Assembly (NCBI GenBank): GCA_000023185.1
Contig: CP001626.1
Span: 286,313-350,312 of the forward strand
DNA: 64,000 bases
Reading direction: 5' to 3'
DNA from: Rhizobium leguminosarum bv. trifolii WSM1325
GTDB taxonomy: Bacteria; Pseudomonadota; Alphaproteobacteria; Rhizobiales; Rhizobiaceae
The position numbers were made by a program, and so were the translations under genes. Below are positions 27,675-37,476 of this stretch, piece by piece. Under the pieces are notes generated by a model. It ran no database searches. It had not been told where the DNA came from and was given only the letters and a program-made list of their open reading frames with translations. Positions within the stretch are counted from its first letter, which is position 1. Every line of letters starts with the position of its first letter.

Positions 27675-28682
27675 TCAGCTCTTGTTACGGGACATGCTGC
27701 GCTTGATCGCCTGGATGTTGGCGAGCACCGCGATGACGATGATCAGACCGCGCACAACCTGCTGGAAGAAAGGATTGATGCCAAGCAGGACAAGGCCGTT
27801 ACCGATGAGGGTGATAACGAGCACGCCCAGAAGCGTGCCAAGCATCGAGCCCCGCCCGCCAGACAGCGAAGTTCCTCCGACCACGACTGCTGCGATAACG
27901 TCGAACTCGAGGCCGGTCGCTGCGGTCGCGTTGCCCGATCCTAGTCGTGAGAGCAGGAGAATACCGGAAATTGCCGCCATTGCACCGGCGATCGCAAACA
28001 GCGCGACGCGTATCTTGGAAACACTGATGCCGCTCAGAAACGCTGCGTGAGCATTACCGCCGATTGCGAAAACGGACCTGCCGAAAGGTGTCTTTCGGCT
28101 GATGAAGGTGAACACCGCAAACAAGATCAGCATGATGATTGCGGCAGGCGGAATGCCAAGAAACGAACGATCAAGGGCGTCCAGGGTATCGTTGCGACCG
28201 ATAGAAACGGGCAGCGCATCGGTCACGAACAATGCAGTCCCGCGAAGAGCACTCCACAGACCGAGCGTGCCAACGAAGGACGGGACATCGAAGTATGCTC
28301 GCAGAGCTCCGGCGATCGAACCAAGCATAGCACCGACCAAAATCGCAAGCGCGAAGGCGATCGGAGTCGGAACGCCCCACTGAAGCAGAAACGCAAGCAC
28401 GACTGAAATGAACGCCACCATCGGACCGACGCTGACGTCGATTTCACCTGCAATGATAATGAGCGTAGCCGCCCACGCAGCGATCCCGATCGTAGCCGCG
28501 TCTCGGAGGATATTGATCTGGTTATTGAACGAAAGGAAACCGTTCGCGGTGGCTGTAAAAACGACGTAGAGTATTACGATCGCAACGAACAAACTGAGTT
28601 CGTTCATATGTTGCGACAACGAGAAACGAGATCTTGTTCCTTCGGTCGCCGATTCCGACTTTGCAGTCTGGTCGAGTGACAT
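27675..28682 (-). CDS. Ribose/xylose-type sugar ABC transporter permease
   Basis: The 335-residue membrane protein has about ten hydrophobic segments and the RbsC/XylH-family blocks GEIDVSVGPMVAFISVVLA, GGNAHAAFLSGISVSK and VVVGGTSLSGGRGSMLG. The ATG at 28682 follows GGGAGAG; the frame extends upstream to a TTG inside the ATPase stop region, which is less likely. It forms the homodimeric channel of a CUT2 importer with the ATPase and periplasmic protein upstream. The C-terminus ends in a basic stretch (IKRSMSRNKS). Confidence 0.93.
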   Translation of the reverse strand: MSLDQTAKSESATEGTRSRFSLSQHMNELSLFVAIVILYVVFTATANGFLSFNNQINILRDAATIGIAAWAATLIIIAGEIDVSVGPMVAFISVVLAFLLQWGVPTPIAFALAILVGAMLGSIAGALRAYFDVPSFVGTLGLWSALRGTALFVTDALPVSIGRNDTLDALDRSFLGIPPAAIIMLILFAVFTFISRKTPFGRSVFAIGGNAHAAFLSGISVSKIRVALFAIAGAMAAISGILLLSRLGSGNATAATGLEFDVIAAVVVGGTSLSGGRGSMLGTLLGVLVITLIGNGLVLLGINPFFQQVVRGLIIVIAVLANIQAIKRSMSRNKS

Positions 28683-28696
28683 ATCGCGTCTCTCCC

Positions 28697-30223
28697 TCAA
28701 TGTCCGGCGATGCAGGCGGCCATCAAGGCGTCCTGATCGATCTTGGGTGATTTGAATTCTTCCTTGAGGGTCCCGTCCCTGAGGACCAGCACTCGATCGC
28801 AGACGAGCGGCAGTTCCTCAATCTCGCTGGAAACGAAGATCACGCTCCGCCCTTCCGCTGCAAGCTGACGAATGATGGCGTAGATCTGAGCCTTCGCTTC
28901 GACGTCCACGCCTCTGGTGGGCTCGTCTAGGAGCAGGACGCGGCTGTTGGCGTAAACCCATCTGCCGATAACGACCTTTTGCTGGTTTCCGCCCGACAGC
29001 GTGCCGATCGGGGTGTTCGTCTGGGCTGTCTTGATATGCAGGCGCTGGATCACCTTGCGGGTGGCATCCGCCATCATCTTGGCAGATAGGGTTCCGTGCT
29101 TGCTGACGCCGGCAAAATTTGTCGAAAGCGTATTCTCGTCGACACCGAGAAGAGGAACGATCCCCTCTTCTTTCCGGCTTTCGGGCGTATAGGCGAAGCC
29201 CATGGCAATCATTCTTTTGTACCGGCCGGGTTGAGCGGCCTGACCGTCGACGAGGACTTGCCCGTGATCGTAGGAGCGGACGCCCATGATTGCCTGAAGG
29301 AGCTCTGTCCGCCCGGAGCCTAGAAGCCCGGCAATCCCGAGCACTTCTCCAGCCCTGAGTTGAAAGGAAACGGAAGTCAGCTTGGGCGCCAGGGCGATGT
29401 CTCGAACTTCCAGAACGGTGTTCTCTTGGCTTCGATTGTCCAATGCCGCTGCCTTTGAAGCCTCGGCGCCAAGCATGAGCCGAACGATCTCTCGAGTATC
29501 GGCGCCCTTGACGTCGACAGTATCGATGATGCGCCCATCGCGCATGATCGTGGCTGAATGCGCAATCTGGCGGATCTCGTTCATTCTATGGCTGACATAA
29601 ATGACCGCGATGCCTTCCGAAGCGATGCGGGTCACCGCCGCCATCACCTTCTCGGCTTCGGCGGCCGCAAGCGAACTGGTCGGCTCGTCGAGAATGACGA
29701 GTTTCGGCCGTCCAAGGAGGACGCGAGCAATCTCGAGGAGCTGGCGCTCAGCCGGGCTCAGGCTTGCAACCAGGGCATTGGGGGTACGGTTGAGCCCTAG
29801 TCGTCGCATGGCCGCGGATGCTTCCGCTTCCATGTCGGCGTATTGGATGACACCGCCCTTCCTCGGCCAACGGCCAAGGAATAGGTTTTCCGCAAGCGTC
29901 ATGCCAGGAACGAGACTGAGTTCCTGGTAGACGACCCGAACACCCTTTTCGAATGCATCCTGAGCGCGGCTGGATCCCGAGTGTCGCAGTTCCTCGCCGT
30001 CGATCATCACGGTTCCGCTATCGGGGATTTCAGCTCCAGTGAGGAGTCTGATTAGCGTCGATTTGCCCGCGCCGTTCTTGCCAAGTAGCGCCCTCACCTC
30101 TCCGGCCGCTACTGAAAACGATGCGTTGTCGAGAGCTAGCACGCCAGGATATTGACGTGTGCACCCCGCAATCGATGCGATCGGATGGGAAGCGAGTTCG
30201 GCCGTTCGCGATGTCTGTGTCAT
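28697..30223 (-). CDS. Sugar ABC transporter ATP-binding protein, two domains (RbsA/MglA type)
   Basis: The 508-residue protein has two fused ATPase halves typical of CUT2 importers. The first has Walker A ALLGKNGAGKSTLIRLL near residue 45, signature LSPAERQLLEIARVL and Walker B LVILDEPTSSL. The second lacks a canonical Walker A (IAGLLGSGRTELLQAIMG) but keeps TLSGGNQQKVVIGRW and VLLLDEPTRGVDVEAK. This asymmetry is normal for the family. It energises uptake of a monosaccharide. It lies 71 bases downstream of the binding-protein gene and 14 upstream of the permease. Confidence 0.94.
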   Translation of the reverse strand: MTQTSRTAELASHPIASIAGCTRQYPGVLALDNASFSVAAGEVRALLGKNGAGKSTLIRLLTGAEIPDSGTVMIDGEELRHSGSSRAQDAFEKGVRVVYQELSLVPGMTLAENLFLGRWPRKGGVIQYADMEAEASAAMRRLGLNRTPNALVASLSPAERQLLEIARVLLGRPKLVILDEPTSSLAAAEAEKVMAAVTRIASEGIAVIYVSHRMNEIRQIAHSATIMRDGRIIDTVDVKGADTREIVRLMLGAEASKAAALDNRSQENTVLEVRDIALAPKLTSVSFQLRAGEVLGIAGLLGSGRTELLQAIMGVRSYDHGQVLVDGQAAQPGRYKRMIAMGFAYTPESRKEEGIVPLLGVDENTLSTNFAGVSKHGTLSAKMMADATRKVIQRLHIKTAQTNTPIGTLSGGNQQKVVIGRWVYANSRVLLLDEPTRGVDVEAKAQIYAIIRQLAAEGRSVIFVSSEIEELPLVCDRVLVLRDGTLKEEFKSPKIDQDALMAACIAGH

Positions 30224-30294
30224 TCAATTTCCACCTTCGAAAAGGCGCCGCCGGTCGTCCGGCGGCCTCGACGCTCGTGACTTGGGAGGTGAGC

Positions 30295-31275
30295 TTACGG
30301 AATGCCGTCGGAGTGGGCCTTCAGCCACGCCTTGCCGTCTTCGGAAGATTTGTAGAGATCGATGTTGTAGGCAACCTTGATGCCTTCCGGCGGTTGCCCG
30401 TCGATCGACTTGATGGCCTGAGCGAGCGCAAGCTTCCCGAGACCTTGGCCGGAGATATCGACAACGGCCTTTATGACGGTGAAGTCGGCCAGCTCCTGAG
30501 CGATCTCGGTCGTCATGTCGCCACCGAAGACGACAACCTTTCCGGTCTTACCCTGGCTCTTTACCGCACGAGCGGCACCGAGTGTTGCACCACCTGCCTC
30601 GCCGAAAAAGGCATCGATATCAGGGTTCGACGACAGCATCGTGCTTGCTACCGAAACCGCCTTGTCAAGGACAGCGCCTTCCTGGTTTGCGACGATCTGT
30701 GCGCCTGGGACCTTTGCCTTCAGTGCCTCCTCAAAGCCCTTGCGGCGAGTCACGCACACCTCCACGAATTCGCAGTTAAGGACGGCGATCTTCGGCGCAT
30801 CGTTCTTTTCCGCGATGAAGTAGTCGGCTGCAGCATCACCAAGCTTGTGACCGAAATCATAGGGATCGCCGACAGCGTAGGCCGAGATATATTCCTTCAT
30901 GTCGGCGTCGTTGAGGCATGTGTTGTAGCAGACGACCGGAATGCCGGCTTCATGAGCGCGGCGGATCGCGCGATTCGAACCATCGGCGGAGACAGGCGAT
31001 ACGATGATGGCCTGCACGCCCGATGAGATCAGAGAGTCGATGAACGAAGATTCTTTGCTTACATCACCCTGAGCGTTGGTCTCGACGATGTCCAGCTTGC
31101 GGCCGGCATCATTCGCGCCGGTCTGGATGCCTTTGCGAACACCTGCATAAAACCCCTGAGCATCCATGTAGATGGCGCCGACCTTCAGGTCCTTGTCTTG
31201 CGCGAAAGCTGACGTGGCATGTGATCCAGCAATTGTGGTGAGCGCCAGGATCGCGGCGCGTACGATGAGCTTCAT
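30295..31275 (-). CDS. Periplasmic sugar-binding protein (Peripla_BP_4 / CUT2)
   Basis: The 326-residue protein begins with a classical Sec signal (KLIVRAAILALTTIAGSHAT, cut near AFA-Q). The mature part reads LKVGAIYMDAQGFYAGVRKG and then AIIVSPVSADGSNRAIRRAH, as in ribose/galactose-type binding proteins. The ATG follows GGGAGGGAG by a few bases. It is the first gene of the leftward operon SBP-ATPase-permease-epimerase-GMC, divergent from a GntR regulator. The ligand is probably an aldose, given the epimerase, but cannot be named. Confidence 0.93.
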   Translation of the reverse strand: MKLIVRAAILALTTIAGSHATSAFAQDKDLKVGAIYMDAQGFYAGVRKGIQTGANDAGRKLDIVETNAQGDVSKESSFIDSLISSGVQAIIVSPVSADGSNRAIRRAHEAGIPVVCYNTCLNDADMKEYISAYAVGDPYDFGHKLGDAAADYFIAEKNDAPKIAVLNCEFVEVCVTRRKGFEEALKAKVPGAQIVANQEGAVLDKAVSVASTMLSSNPDIDAFFGEAGGATLGAARAVKSQGKTGKVVVFGGDMTTEIAQELADFTVIKAVVDISGQGLGKLALAQAIKSIDGQPPEGIKVAYNIDLYKSSEDGKAWLKAHSDGIP

Positions 31276-31515
31276 TGCTCCCTCCCGTTATCTTCAACGA
31301 CAGGCTCCATGGCGGAGCCAACCGACCAGGCGAATTTAAGTTAGGTATGATTATTGTCAATATAAATAGGATTTATTTTTTTAAAGATATGGCGGGCGGC
31401 TCTTTTCGTGTGCTACAACCCAATTGACGCGGCGCACAGAAACAAGGCCTGAAAAAGAGTTTCCGGTCGTCGCAAGTTTCGGATAAGCCGCAATAGGGGT
31501 TATGGGAGGCAGCCA
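31276..31515. promoter_or_regulatory. Divergent promoter between sugar operon and GntR regulator
   Basis: The 240 bases include an AT-rich block at about 31335-31390 (GATTATTGTCAATATAAATA), suitable for -10/-35 elements of either direction. A GGCTCC-N5-GGAGCC dyad sits near 31306-31322 in the 5' leader of the binding-protein gene. The ATTGTCAAT core is a plausible GntR-family half-site pair, but only one copy was seen. Confidence 0.4.
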
Positions 31516-32286
31516 GTGACAATCTCACGCAACGAGTGGAAGCTCACCGACGGGGGCATCGAGATCGCATCTCGCGGCAAGCGTTCCGTTCGCGAGGCAT
31601 TGCTCTCCAAGTTCGTAGAACGGATTGTCTCCGGCGCGTTGCCTGAGGGTTCTACGCTCCCCAATGAAGCGGACCTGACCGATCAATTCGGCGTCAGCAG
31701 AACGACGTTGCGCGAAGCCATGCAGTATCTATCGGCAATCGGGTTGATCCGGTCCAGAACCCGAGCCGGAACCACGGTGCTTCCGCGAGAAAACTGGAAC
31801 TACCTGGATCCGCTCGTTCTTGACGTAATGCTTTCCCTCGGTGGCGATGAGTCCTTTTATACGTCACTGATCGACGCCCGTCATTTGCTCGAACCCGCCG
31901 CTGCGGAGCATGCGGCAACAAAGGCAACCGCCAAACAGCTGGCCCGAATTGCCCAGGCATTCGAGGACATGGTCGATGCAAACGCCCGTGACAACGAGGA
32001 ATGGAGCCGGGCGGACCTTGAGTTCCACACAGCGATCATCAATGCCAGTGGTAACTGGGTCTTCAGGCAGTTTGCGAGCGCCATTCGTGCCGCCCTCCTT
32101 GCGAGCTTTCGCCTCACGAACCGCGCCAGTCAGTCTCACGAACAGGCCATTCAAAAGCACCAGGACGTTCTGGAAGCGATACGCGTTCGCGATCCAGTCG
32201 CAGCCAGAAAGGCGATGGAAACCTTGATCGGCGTTGCGAGAGCGGAAATAACGGACGCGCTTCGAAAGAACAAAGGGAGCCGCTAA
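31516..32286 (+). CDS. FadR-subfamily GntR transcriptional regulator
   Basis: The 256-residue protein starts at GTG 31516 after GGGAGGCAG. Its N-terminal winged helix reads REALLSKFVERIVSGALPEG then STLPNEADLTDQFGVSRTTL and REAMQYLSAIGLIRSRTRAG. The C-terminal FCD domain includes DARHLLEPAAAEHAA, RADLEFHTAIINASGN and HQDVLEAIRVRD, with the His/Asp ligand set of metal-dependent effector binding. It is divergent from the CUT2 sugar operon, so it most likely represses that operon in the absence of its sugar or sugar acid. Confidence 0.92.
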   Translation: MTISRNEWKLTDGGIEIASRGKRSVREALLSKFVERIVSGALPEGSTLPNEADLTDQFGVSRTTLREAMQYLSAIGLIRSRTRAGTTVLPRENWNYLDPLVLDVMLSLGGDESFYTSLIDARHLLEPAAAEHAATKATAKQLARIAQAFEDMVDANARDNEEWSRADLEFHTAIINASGNWVFRQFASAIRAALLASFRLTNRASQSHEQAIQKHQDVLEAIRVRDPVAARKAMETLIGVARAEITDALRKNKGSR

Positions 32287-32787
32287 GGCAACAAGAGTGC
32301 TTCGCTCAGCGATGGGAGAAGCTGGATTCAACGCGCGAGCATGCAGGCGCCGCCACGGGAGGCCTTCGCTCCCATCCCAAGCCCTGTTCATCGGTCTGTC
32401 GTCTCTAATTCAGGAGGCGATCATAGTTGCGGCAATGACGGCGGTCGCTGTCCCAAACGATCGTCGCACCTGCTAGCGCTTGAGTACGAAGCGAAATCAC
32501 CGCAACGTGACGCTGTACCTCCGTTGACTGTCGCTGAGCTCACGGTCTTGTGGCAAGAGCCAGGAGGCCATCGTAAAGCGCGGTGGCAATCGGGTCGACA
32601 TCCGGTGCCTCCTGATGGAGGCGGACGAGGATCGGTCTCAGCCAGTTCCTCGATGCCGGAGCCGACCGGTTGAGCTACCGCAGCATTATCAGCGGCAATA
32701 GCTTTTCAAGATCCTTCGGCGAGCAGTCATAGTGCCGCCACAGAATTCAGCCCAATCAAGCTTGTTCAACAAGCGGAAGGCGACAAG
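32287..32787. other. 501-base gap, no recognised gene
   Basis: Plus-strand frames such as 32341-32673 lack family features. On the minus strand about 40 residues at roughly 32560-32690 read protein-like (NWLRPILVRLHQEAPDVDPI) between two stops, without a start codon. This may be a gene relic but I cannot name it. The L,D-transpeptidase promoter should lie in the last 100 bases. Confidence 0.35.
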
Positions 32788-33399
32788 ATGAGATTGCTGG
32801 CTCTCGTGGCTGCGGCCTTTTTGCTGACGGTCTTTCAGACTCAAGCCCAGATCTATGGGCCGTATGACGGATATGACGACTTTGACGGATCCGGTTACGA
32901 CGATCCATACAGCCCCTATCCGCCACCACTCGATTACGATCCAGCGCCTCCCTATCAAGAGCCCCTGCATGATCGCATGCAACCGCCGACAGGACGTGCA
33001 AAAGGAACCATCGAAATCGTGACGAGCGAGCATACGCTCATTTACACCACCCCTTGGGGCGAGCAATTCGCTTACCCCATCGCGGTCGGCCGTGAGGGCA
33101 AGCAATGGTATGGATCTACGCGGATCGTGTCGAAGCGAGCGCATCCTGAATGGCGACCCACGGCCAGCATGCGGCAGAAGAACCCTCGGCTTCCAGCGGT
33201 GGTGAAGCCCGGCCCCGCCAATCCGCTTGGAACCCGCGCGATCTATCTCGCCGATGGCCTGTTGCGCATCCACGGCACCAACGACCCCTCGTCTATCGGC
33301 ACCAACGCGTCGAGCGGGTGCTTTCGAATGTACCGTCAAGATGTTGAAGAGCTTTACGAGATCGTGCAGCCGGGAACGAAGGTCATCGTTCGGCGCTAA
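32788..33399 (+). CDS. L,D-transpeptidase (YkuD domain), exported
   Basis: The 203-residue protein has a signal peptide (LLALVAAAFLLTVFQTQAQ) and a Tyr/Asp/Pro-rich linker at residues 23-65. The YkuD catalytic domain then carries TRAIYLADGLLRIHGTND with His162 and SSGCFRMYRQDVEELY with the catalytic Cys178. Such enzymes make 3-3 peptidoglycan cross-links or attach proteins to peptidoglycan in the periplasm. Position 175-181 reads ASSGCFR where SHGC[IV]R is common, so the His before Gly-Cys is Ser. It is a single-gene unit; the neighbouring genes are unrelated. Confidence 0.92.
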   Translation: MRLLALVAAAFLLTVFQTQAQIYGPYDGYDDFDGSGYDDPYSPYPPPLDYDPAPPYQEPLHDRMQPPTGRAKGTIEIVTSEHTLIYTTPWGEQFAYPIAVGREGKQWYGSTRIVSKRAHPEWRPTASMRQKNPRLPAVVKPGPANPLGTRAIYLADGLLRIHGTNDPSSIGTNASSGCFRMYRQDVEELYEIVQPGTKVIVRR

Positions 33400-33447
33400 C
33401 TGTAGCCGATCGATCGCTGATGGACCTCTGCGGATTGGCGTTGGAAT

Positions 33448-35085
33448 CTAACTCTCGATACGCAGCTTGCGCGCCAGGGCCTGAAGTTCCTTGAACCCTT
33501 CGTAACGCTTGTCATGAATATGAGGGATCGGCCCTTCTGATGGCAGGAATGTCGTTTCGACCGCCGAGAGTGTCGTCATCGCTTCGCGTACATCCGCAAA
33601 CAGACCGCCGGCGACAGCGCCCAGGATGGCGGCCCCCAGGAGCACCGGTTCCTCAGCCTTTGTCGCGATGACCGGCTTACCGCTCGCATCGGCAAGCAGC
33701 TGGCGAACGAAATCGTGCTGGCCGGCGCCACCGCTGATGACGATGTTTTCAATGGTAACGCCCGCATCGACCTGCGTCTCGATGATCTGCCTGAGGCCGT
33801 AGCCGATACCGCAAAGCCCTGCGATGTAAAGTGAGACCAGGCTGCCGATATCGTCCTCCATCCCGAGACCGGCAATGATTGCGCGGGCATGCGGATCGGC
33901 AAAGGGCGCGCGGTTGCCGAGGAACTCGGGAACGACGTGCAGTCCGGCCGCAAGCGTGACGGCGTCGGAAGAACGGCCCGCCTTTCGGGCGGCCTTATCC
34001 GCAAGCAGAACCGGCAATGGAACGCCCGCCCTCTTTGAAAGCTCCCGCGCTTCTGCGGCAGCCGGATGGAAGGCGAGCAGCTGGTCGATCGCCGCGCCGG
34101 CCGCACTCTGGCCACCCTCGTTCAGCCATAGTCCCGGCACCATGGCCGAATAATAGGGCCCCCAGACGCCGGGCACGAAGGATGGTTCAGCTGTCGATGT
34201 CATCGTGCAGGAGGAAGTGCCGAAAACATAAGCCAAATTGGCTTGTGGGTCGGTACCGATGCCAACGGTTCCGATTCCACCCGCGTGGGCGTCGATCAGT
34301 CCGGCAGCGACGGGCGTTTCCGGCTTCAGGCCGAGCTCGCCGGCCGCAGCCGCGGTCAGTCCTCGACCGAGGGCCGAACCGGGCTCGACGATGGCCTGAC
34401 CGATGCGGGCAAACTCTTCGTCGGCGAGCGTGCCGAGGCCGATCTGGTGAAAATAATCGCCATCCCAGCGCTTTTCATGGGCGAGATAGGTCCACTTGCA
34501 GGTGACCGTGCAGGTCGAACGCGACAGATCGCCGGTCGCCCGCCAGGTGAGGAAATCTGCAAGGTCGAAGAATTGCCACGCGGCATCAAAAACCTCAGGA
34601 CGATTTTCCCTCAGCCAGAGCAGCTTGGGCGTTTCCATCTCTGGCGAGATGCGGCCGCCGACGTAACGCAGGACGTCATGGCCAAGCGTATTGATGCGCT
34701 CGGCCTGCGGGACGGCGCGGTGGTCCATCCATACGATGACGTCCCGGTTCGGATCTTCCGAAGGCCCGACCGGAAGCGGCTTGCCGCCTTCGCCGAGGAC
34801 GACGAGCGAACAGGTGGCATCGAACCCCAGCCCCATGACGGACGCCGGATCGACCCCGGCCGAGGAAACCACCTCGCGCACTGCCGCGCAAACCGCCGCC
34901 CAGACCTCGGTGCTCGATTGCTCAACCATGGAACCCGGTTCGTGAAACAGGGTGATATTCCGCTTGGCGGACGCAAGCATCCGGCCGGTCAGGTCGAACA
35001 GGCCGGCGCGGGCGCTGCCGGTGCCGACGTCGACGCCGATGACATGTTTGGCATCTGCTTCTGGCGTGCGAGATGTGTCGCTCAT
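33448..35085 (-). CDS. FGGY-family pentulose (D-ribulose-type) kinase
   Basis: The 545-residue kinase begins HVIGVDVGTGSARAGLFDLT, the phosphate-1 loop. It continues with GLGFDATCSLVVLGEGGKPL, VIVWMDHRAVPQAERIN and AAGLIDAHAGGIGTVG with the catalytic Asp. NIVISGGAGQHDFVRQLLAD supplies the ATP-site signature. The length and DATCSLV/WMDHRA blocks place it among the FGGY ribulokinase-like enzymes. It would phosphorylate D-ribulose or a related pentulose made by the neighbouring SDR. The start ATG follows AAAGGAGAGACC. It is the last gene of the leftward run from the UgpB-like protein. Confidence 0.92.
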   Translation of the reverse strand: MSDTSRTPEADAKHVIGVDVGTGSARAGLFDLTGRMLASAKRNITLFHEPGSMVEQSSTEVWAAVCAAVREVVSSAGVDPASVMGLGFDATCSLVVLGEGGKPLPVGPSEDPNRDVIVWMDHRAVPQAERINTLGHDVLRYVGGRISPEMETPKLLWLRENRPEVFDAAWQFFDLADFLTWRATGDLSRSTCTVTCKWTYLAHEKRWDGDYFHQIGLGTLADEEFARIGQAIVEPGSALGRGLTAAAAGELGLKPETPVAAGLIDAHAGGIGTVGIGTDPQANLAYVFGTSSCTMTSTAEPSFVPGVWGPYYSAMVPGLWLNEGGQSAAGAAIDQLLAFHPAAAEARELSKRAGVPLPVLLADKAARKAGRSSDAVTLAAGLHVVPEFLGNRAPFADPHARAIIAGLGMEDDIGSLVSLYIAGLCGIGYGLRQIIETQVDAGVTIENIVISGGAGQHDFVRQLLADASGKPVIATKAEEPVLLGAAILGAVAGGLFADVREAMTTLSAVETTFLPSEGPIPHIHDKRYEGFKELQALARKLRIES

Positions 35086-35140
35086 GGTCTCTCCTTTGAA
35101 GTCGGCAAGGATCAGGCTAACTGCAGTCTGGGGCCGGTGT

Positions 35141-35869
35141 TTACAGATCCACGCTATTCGGCAGAATCACAAGATCGCGGACAGTCACATTACGCGGTCG
35201 CGACAGCATGAAAAGGACGGCGTCGGCCACTTCTTTCGGCTGCATCAGGCTGCCATTGGCCAGCGCTTCCTCCATTTTCGCCTTCGGCCAGTCGTCGAGC
35301 AAGGCCGTGACGACAGGTCCTGGCAGCACCGCACCGACGCGCACGCCGTGCTGCGCCACTTGCCGGCGCGTGGAATGGACGAAGGCCTGAACTGCGAATT
35401 TCGAGGCTGTGTAGATCGGCTCCCACGCGACCGGCACGACGCCTGCGATCGAGCTCGTAAACAGGATGTCGCCGGACTTCTGGGCAACCATCTGCGGCAG
35501 CACCGCATTGACCGAGCGGAAGGCTGCGTTGATGTTGAGGTTGAGCATGCGGTCCCAGGCATCCGGATCGCCATCGACAACGGGACCGCCAATATAGGCG
35601 CCGGCATTGGCGTGGAGGATGTCGAGCCCGCCGGCCACGTCAAGAATGCGAGGCAATATGCCCGAGACCTGCTTTCCATCGAGAAGATCGATGACGAGCG
35701 GCAGAGCGCCTCTGCCGATCTCCTTGCAAAGAGCTTCGAGCTTGTCCTTGGCGCGGTCGATGAGCACGACCGTTACACCTGCGGCGTGGAGGCTGCGCGC
35801 ACATTCCAAACCGATGCCCGATGCGGCACCCGTAATGGCGGCAACCTTGCCTTTCATGAGATCAGTCAC
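35141..35869 (-). CDS. Short-chain dehydrogenase, ribitol 2-dehydrogenase-like
   Basis: The 242-residue enzyme shows [20 protein letters not shown] (NAD-binding TGxxxGxG), then [14 protein letters not shown] and [20 protein letters not shown] (Ser and YxxxK catalytic residues). The end [17 protein letters not shown] resembles the ribitol dehydrogenase group. It would oxidise a polyol such as ribitol to D-ribulose, feeding the kinase 55 bases downstream. The start is GTG 35869 after AGGA; ATG 35857 is an alternative. The ribitol assignment comes from resemblance and context. Confidence 0.85.
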   Translation of the reverse strand: MTDLMKGKVAAITGAASGIGLECARSLHAAGVTVVLIDRAKDKLEALCKEIGRGALPLVIDLLDGKQVSGILPRILDVAGGLDILHANAGAYIGGPVVDGDPDAWDRMLNLNINAAFRSVNAVLPQMVAQKSGDILFTSSIAGVVPVAWEPIYTASKFAVQAFVHSTRRQVAQHGVRVGAVLPGPVVTALLDDWPKAKMEEALANGSLMQPKEVADAVLFMLSRPRNVTVRDLVILPNSVDL

Positions 35870-35993
35870 GAGGAATATTCCTTGCAGAAGCGGGATGGGA
35901 CGCGTCCATGGCTGCCACGAGAGCAGGGTTTATGCCCGAACCAGACCACATTGGCTGAGACCGGGAATGAAAGGCCTTTTGCGCCGGAGACCC

Positions 35994-36716
35994 TCACAGC
36001 GTGCCTCCGATATCCTCCAGGATGGCGACAAGCTGCTCCGCCCCCATGGCAACGGCAAATGCACCGGCTGTCACCAATGCCGTATGCCGGTCAGGTCTCG
36101 GATCGGCCGGGTCGACAAATCCGACGGCCGTCATTCCTGCGGAAACGGCTGCCGCCACGCCATGACTGCTATCGTCGATCATGACGCATCTGGAGGGACG
36201 GGCTCGAAAACGCTCCGCGCAGTGCAGCAAGAGATCGGGCGCGGGCTTCGGCCGGGCGACGGCTTCGGCACTGAAGACCTCGTCTCCAAATGCGCTCCAC
36301 AGATCCAATATGCCCAAGCTGTTGCGGAGCCGCTGCATCGTGCTGTTTGACGCAACGCATTTTGGTCGCTGAAGTCCGTAGACGACATCGGCAATGCCGG
36401 GGATCGGCAGCAGCGAGCGTGAAAACTCTTCGAATAGACGCTGGTGCCATGTTTCAAACAGCTCGGGGATTTCGACAATCCCGTAATCGCGCCGACACAT
36501 CTCGCCGATGATGCTTTCTGAATTGCCGGTAAATTTGAGATGAGCCTCTGCGGCGGTGATCGCAATGCCGGCACCTTGCAGAGTTTCCGCCAAGGTGCGG
36601 CTGGCGATCGGCTCGCTATCGATCAGCACGCCGTCGCAATCGAAGATCACGAGATCAATATTTTCCAAGGCTTGGCGGTCCGGCATACCGGGGCAATCGA
36701 CGCGGCTATCGAGCAT
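35994..36716 (-). CDS. HAD-superfamily (IA) sugar phosphatase-like hydrolase
   Basis: The 240-residue protein has all four HAD motifs: DLVIFDCDGVLIDSE (nucleophile Asp), CVASNSTMQRL, the Lys in AVARPKPAPDLL, and CVMIDDSSHG. The alpha-helical cap between motifs I and II is that of subclass IA, as in phosphoglycolate or sugar-phosphate phosphatases. GGAGGTGAG, overlapping the stop of the phosphodiesterase gene, precedes the ATG, so the two are co-translated. It probably removes phosphate from the product of the phosphodiesterase, or from a toxic intermediate. Confidence 0.9.
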   Translation of the reverse strand: MLDSRVDCPGMPDRQALENIDLVIFDCDGVLIDSEPIASRTLAETLQGAGIAITAAEAHLKFTGNSESIIGEMCRRDYGIVEIPELFETWHQRLFEEFSRSLLPIPGIADVVYGLQRPKCVASNSTMQRLRNSLGILDLWSAFGDEVFSAEAVARPKPAPDLLLHCAERFRARPSRCVMIDDSSHGVAAAVSAGMTAVGFVDPADPRPDRHTALVTAGAFAVAMGAEQLVAILEDIGGTL

Positions 36717-36719
36717 GTC

Positions 36720-37448
36720 TCACCTCCGCGCCTGCAATGCGAGATCCGGCCGGTCCGTGGTGATCTGCCGGATCGGTTTGGCAAGCCAGTATTCTAGATC
36801 TCCGATGTCGTTTGGGACCCAGGCTCCAAGCCGGTCGAGCGGCACGAGTTCGGTGATCTGCTCCCATTGTACTGTAAGCAGCGACTTCTCGACGGCGATG
36901 ATATCGGAACATTCGTTGAGTAACTTCAGACCGTTGATCAGACCGAGACGTTCGGCCGACTTGGAATCGAACGACGACAAGGTGCGGATATGCGGAGCAA
37001 CCTTGCGTATGTCGACGAGCACGTCCGGATGAAAGCTGGTGAGAATTGACCTCTTCGCCAGGTCAAGACGGTCGACCTCGGCGGCTGCCTTGGCGGCGAG
37101 CCCCTCATACGGCGTTCCGTCGGCATTGGTTTTCAATTCGATATGAAGCTCGAGCGACGTGTCCTTGAAGACGGCGAGGACCTCTTCGAATGTGGGAACA
37201 GTCTCTCCGTCGCTCTCTTTGAGTCGCACCGTTCGATTTTCGCCGGGGTGAAGGTCGGCGACCAGCCCGTCCGCATCTGTCGTTCGCTCCAGCGTCGGGT
37301 CGTGAATGACAAGCACTTCTCCCGCGCGCGTCAGATGAATGTCGAATTCGACACCGTCTACCGGCATTTGCGCGAGTTTGCGAAAGCCCGAAAGACTGTT
37401 CTCGGGCCAGAGATTGCGACCACCACGGTGGCCGATGATATGCACCAT
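36720..37448 (-). CDS. Glycerophosphodiester phosphodiesterase family protein
   Basis: The 242-residue enzyme starts VHIIGHRGGRNLWPENSLSG and continues VEFDIHLTRAGEVLVIHDPT, with the two catalytic His and the Glu/Asp metal ligands of the GDPD family. ELHIELKTNADG holds a third metal-binding Glu. No signal peptide is present, so it acts in the cytoplasm after uptake. I start at ATG 37448; 40 upstream residues in frame overlap the permease gene and are not family-like. It splits a phosphodiester, classically glycerophospho-X to glycerol-3-phosphate plus X. The real substrate may be another polyol phosphodiester. Confidence 0.92.
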   Translation of the reverse strand: MVHIIGHRGGRNLWPENSLSGFRKLAQMPVDGVEFDIHLTRAGEVLVIHDPTLERTTDADGLVADLHPGENRTVRLKESDGETVPTFEEVLAVFKDTSLELHIELKTNADGTPYEGLAAKAAAEVDRLDLAKRSILTSFHPDVLVDIRKVAPHIRTLSSFDSKSAERLGLINGLKLLNECSDIIAVEKSLLTVQWEQITELVPLDRLGAWVPNDIGDLEYWLAKPIRQITTDRPDLALQARR

Positions 37449-37476
37449 TGTCTGAATATCCTTGAAATTCGGGATG

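Noticed and set aside
34243..36184. Overlapping plus-strand frames of 322 and 410 codons
   Set aside because: They are antisense to the FGGY kinase and SDR genes and have shadow-like composition.
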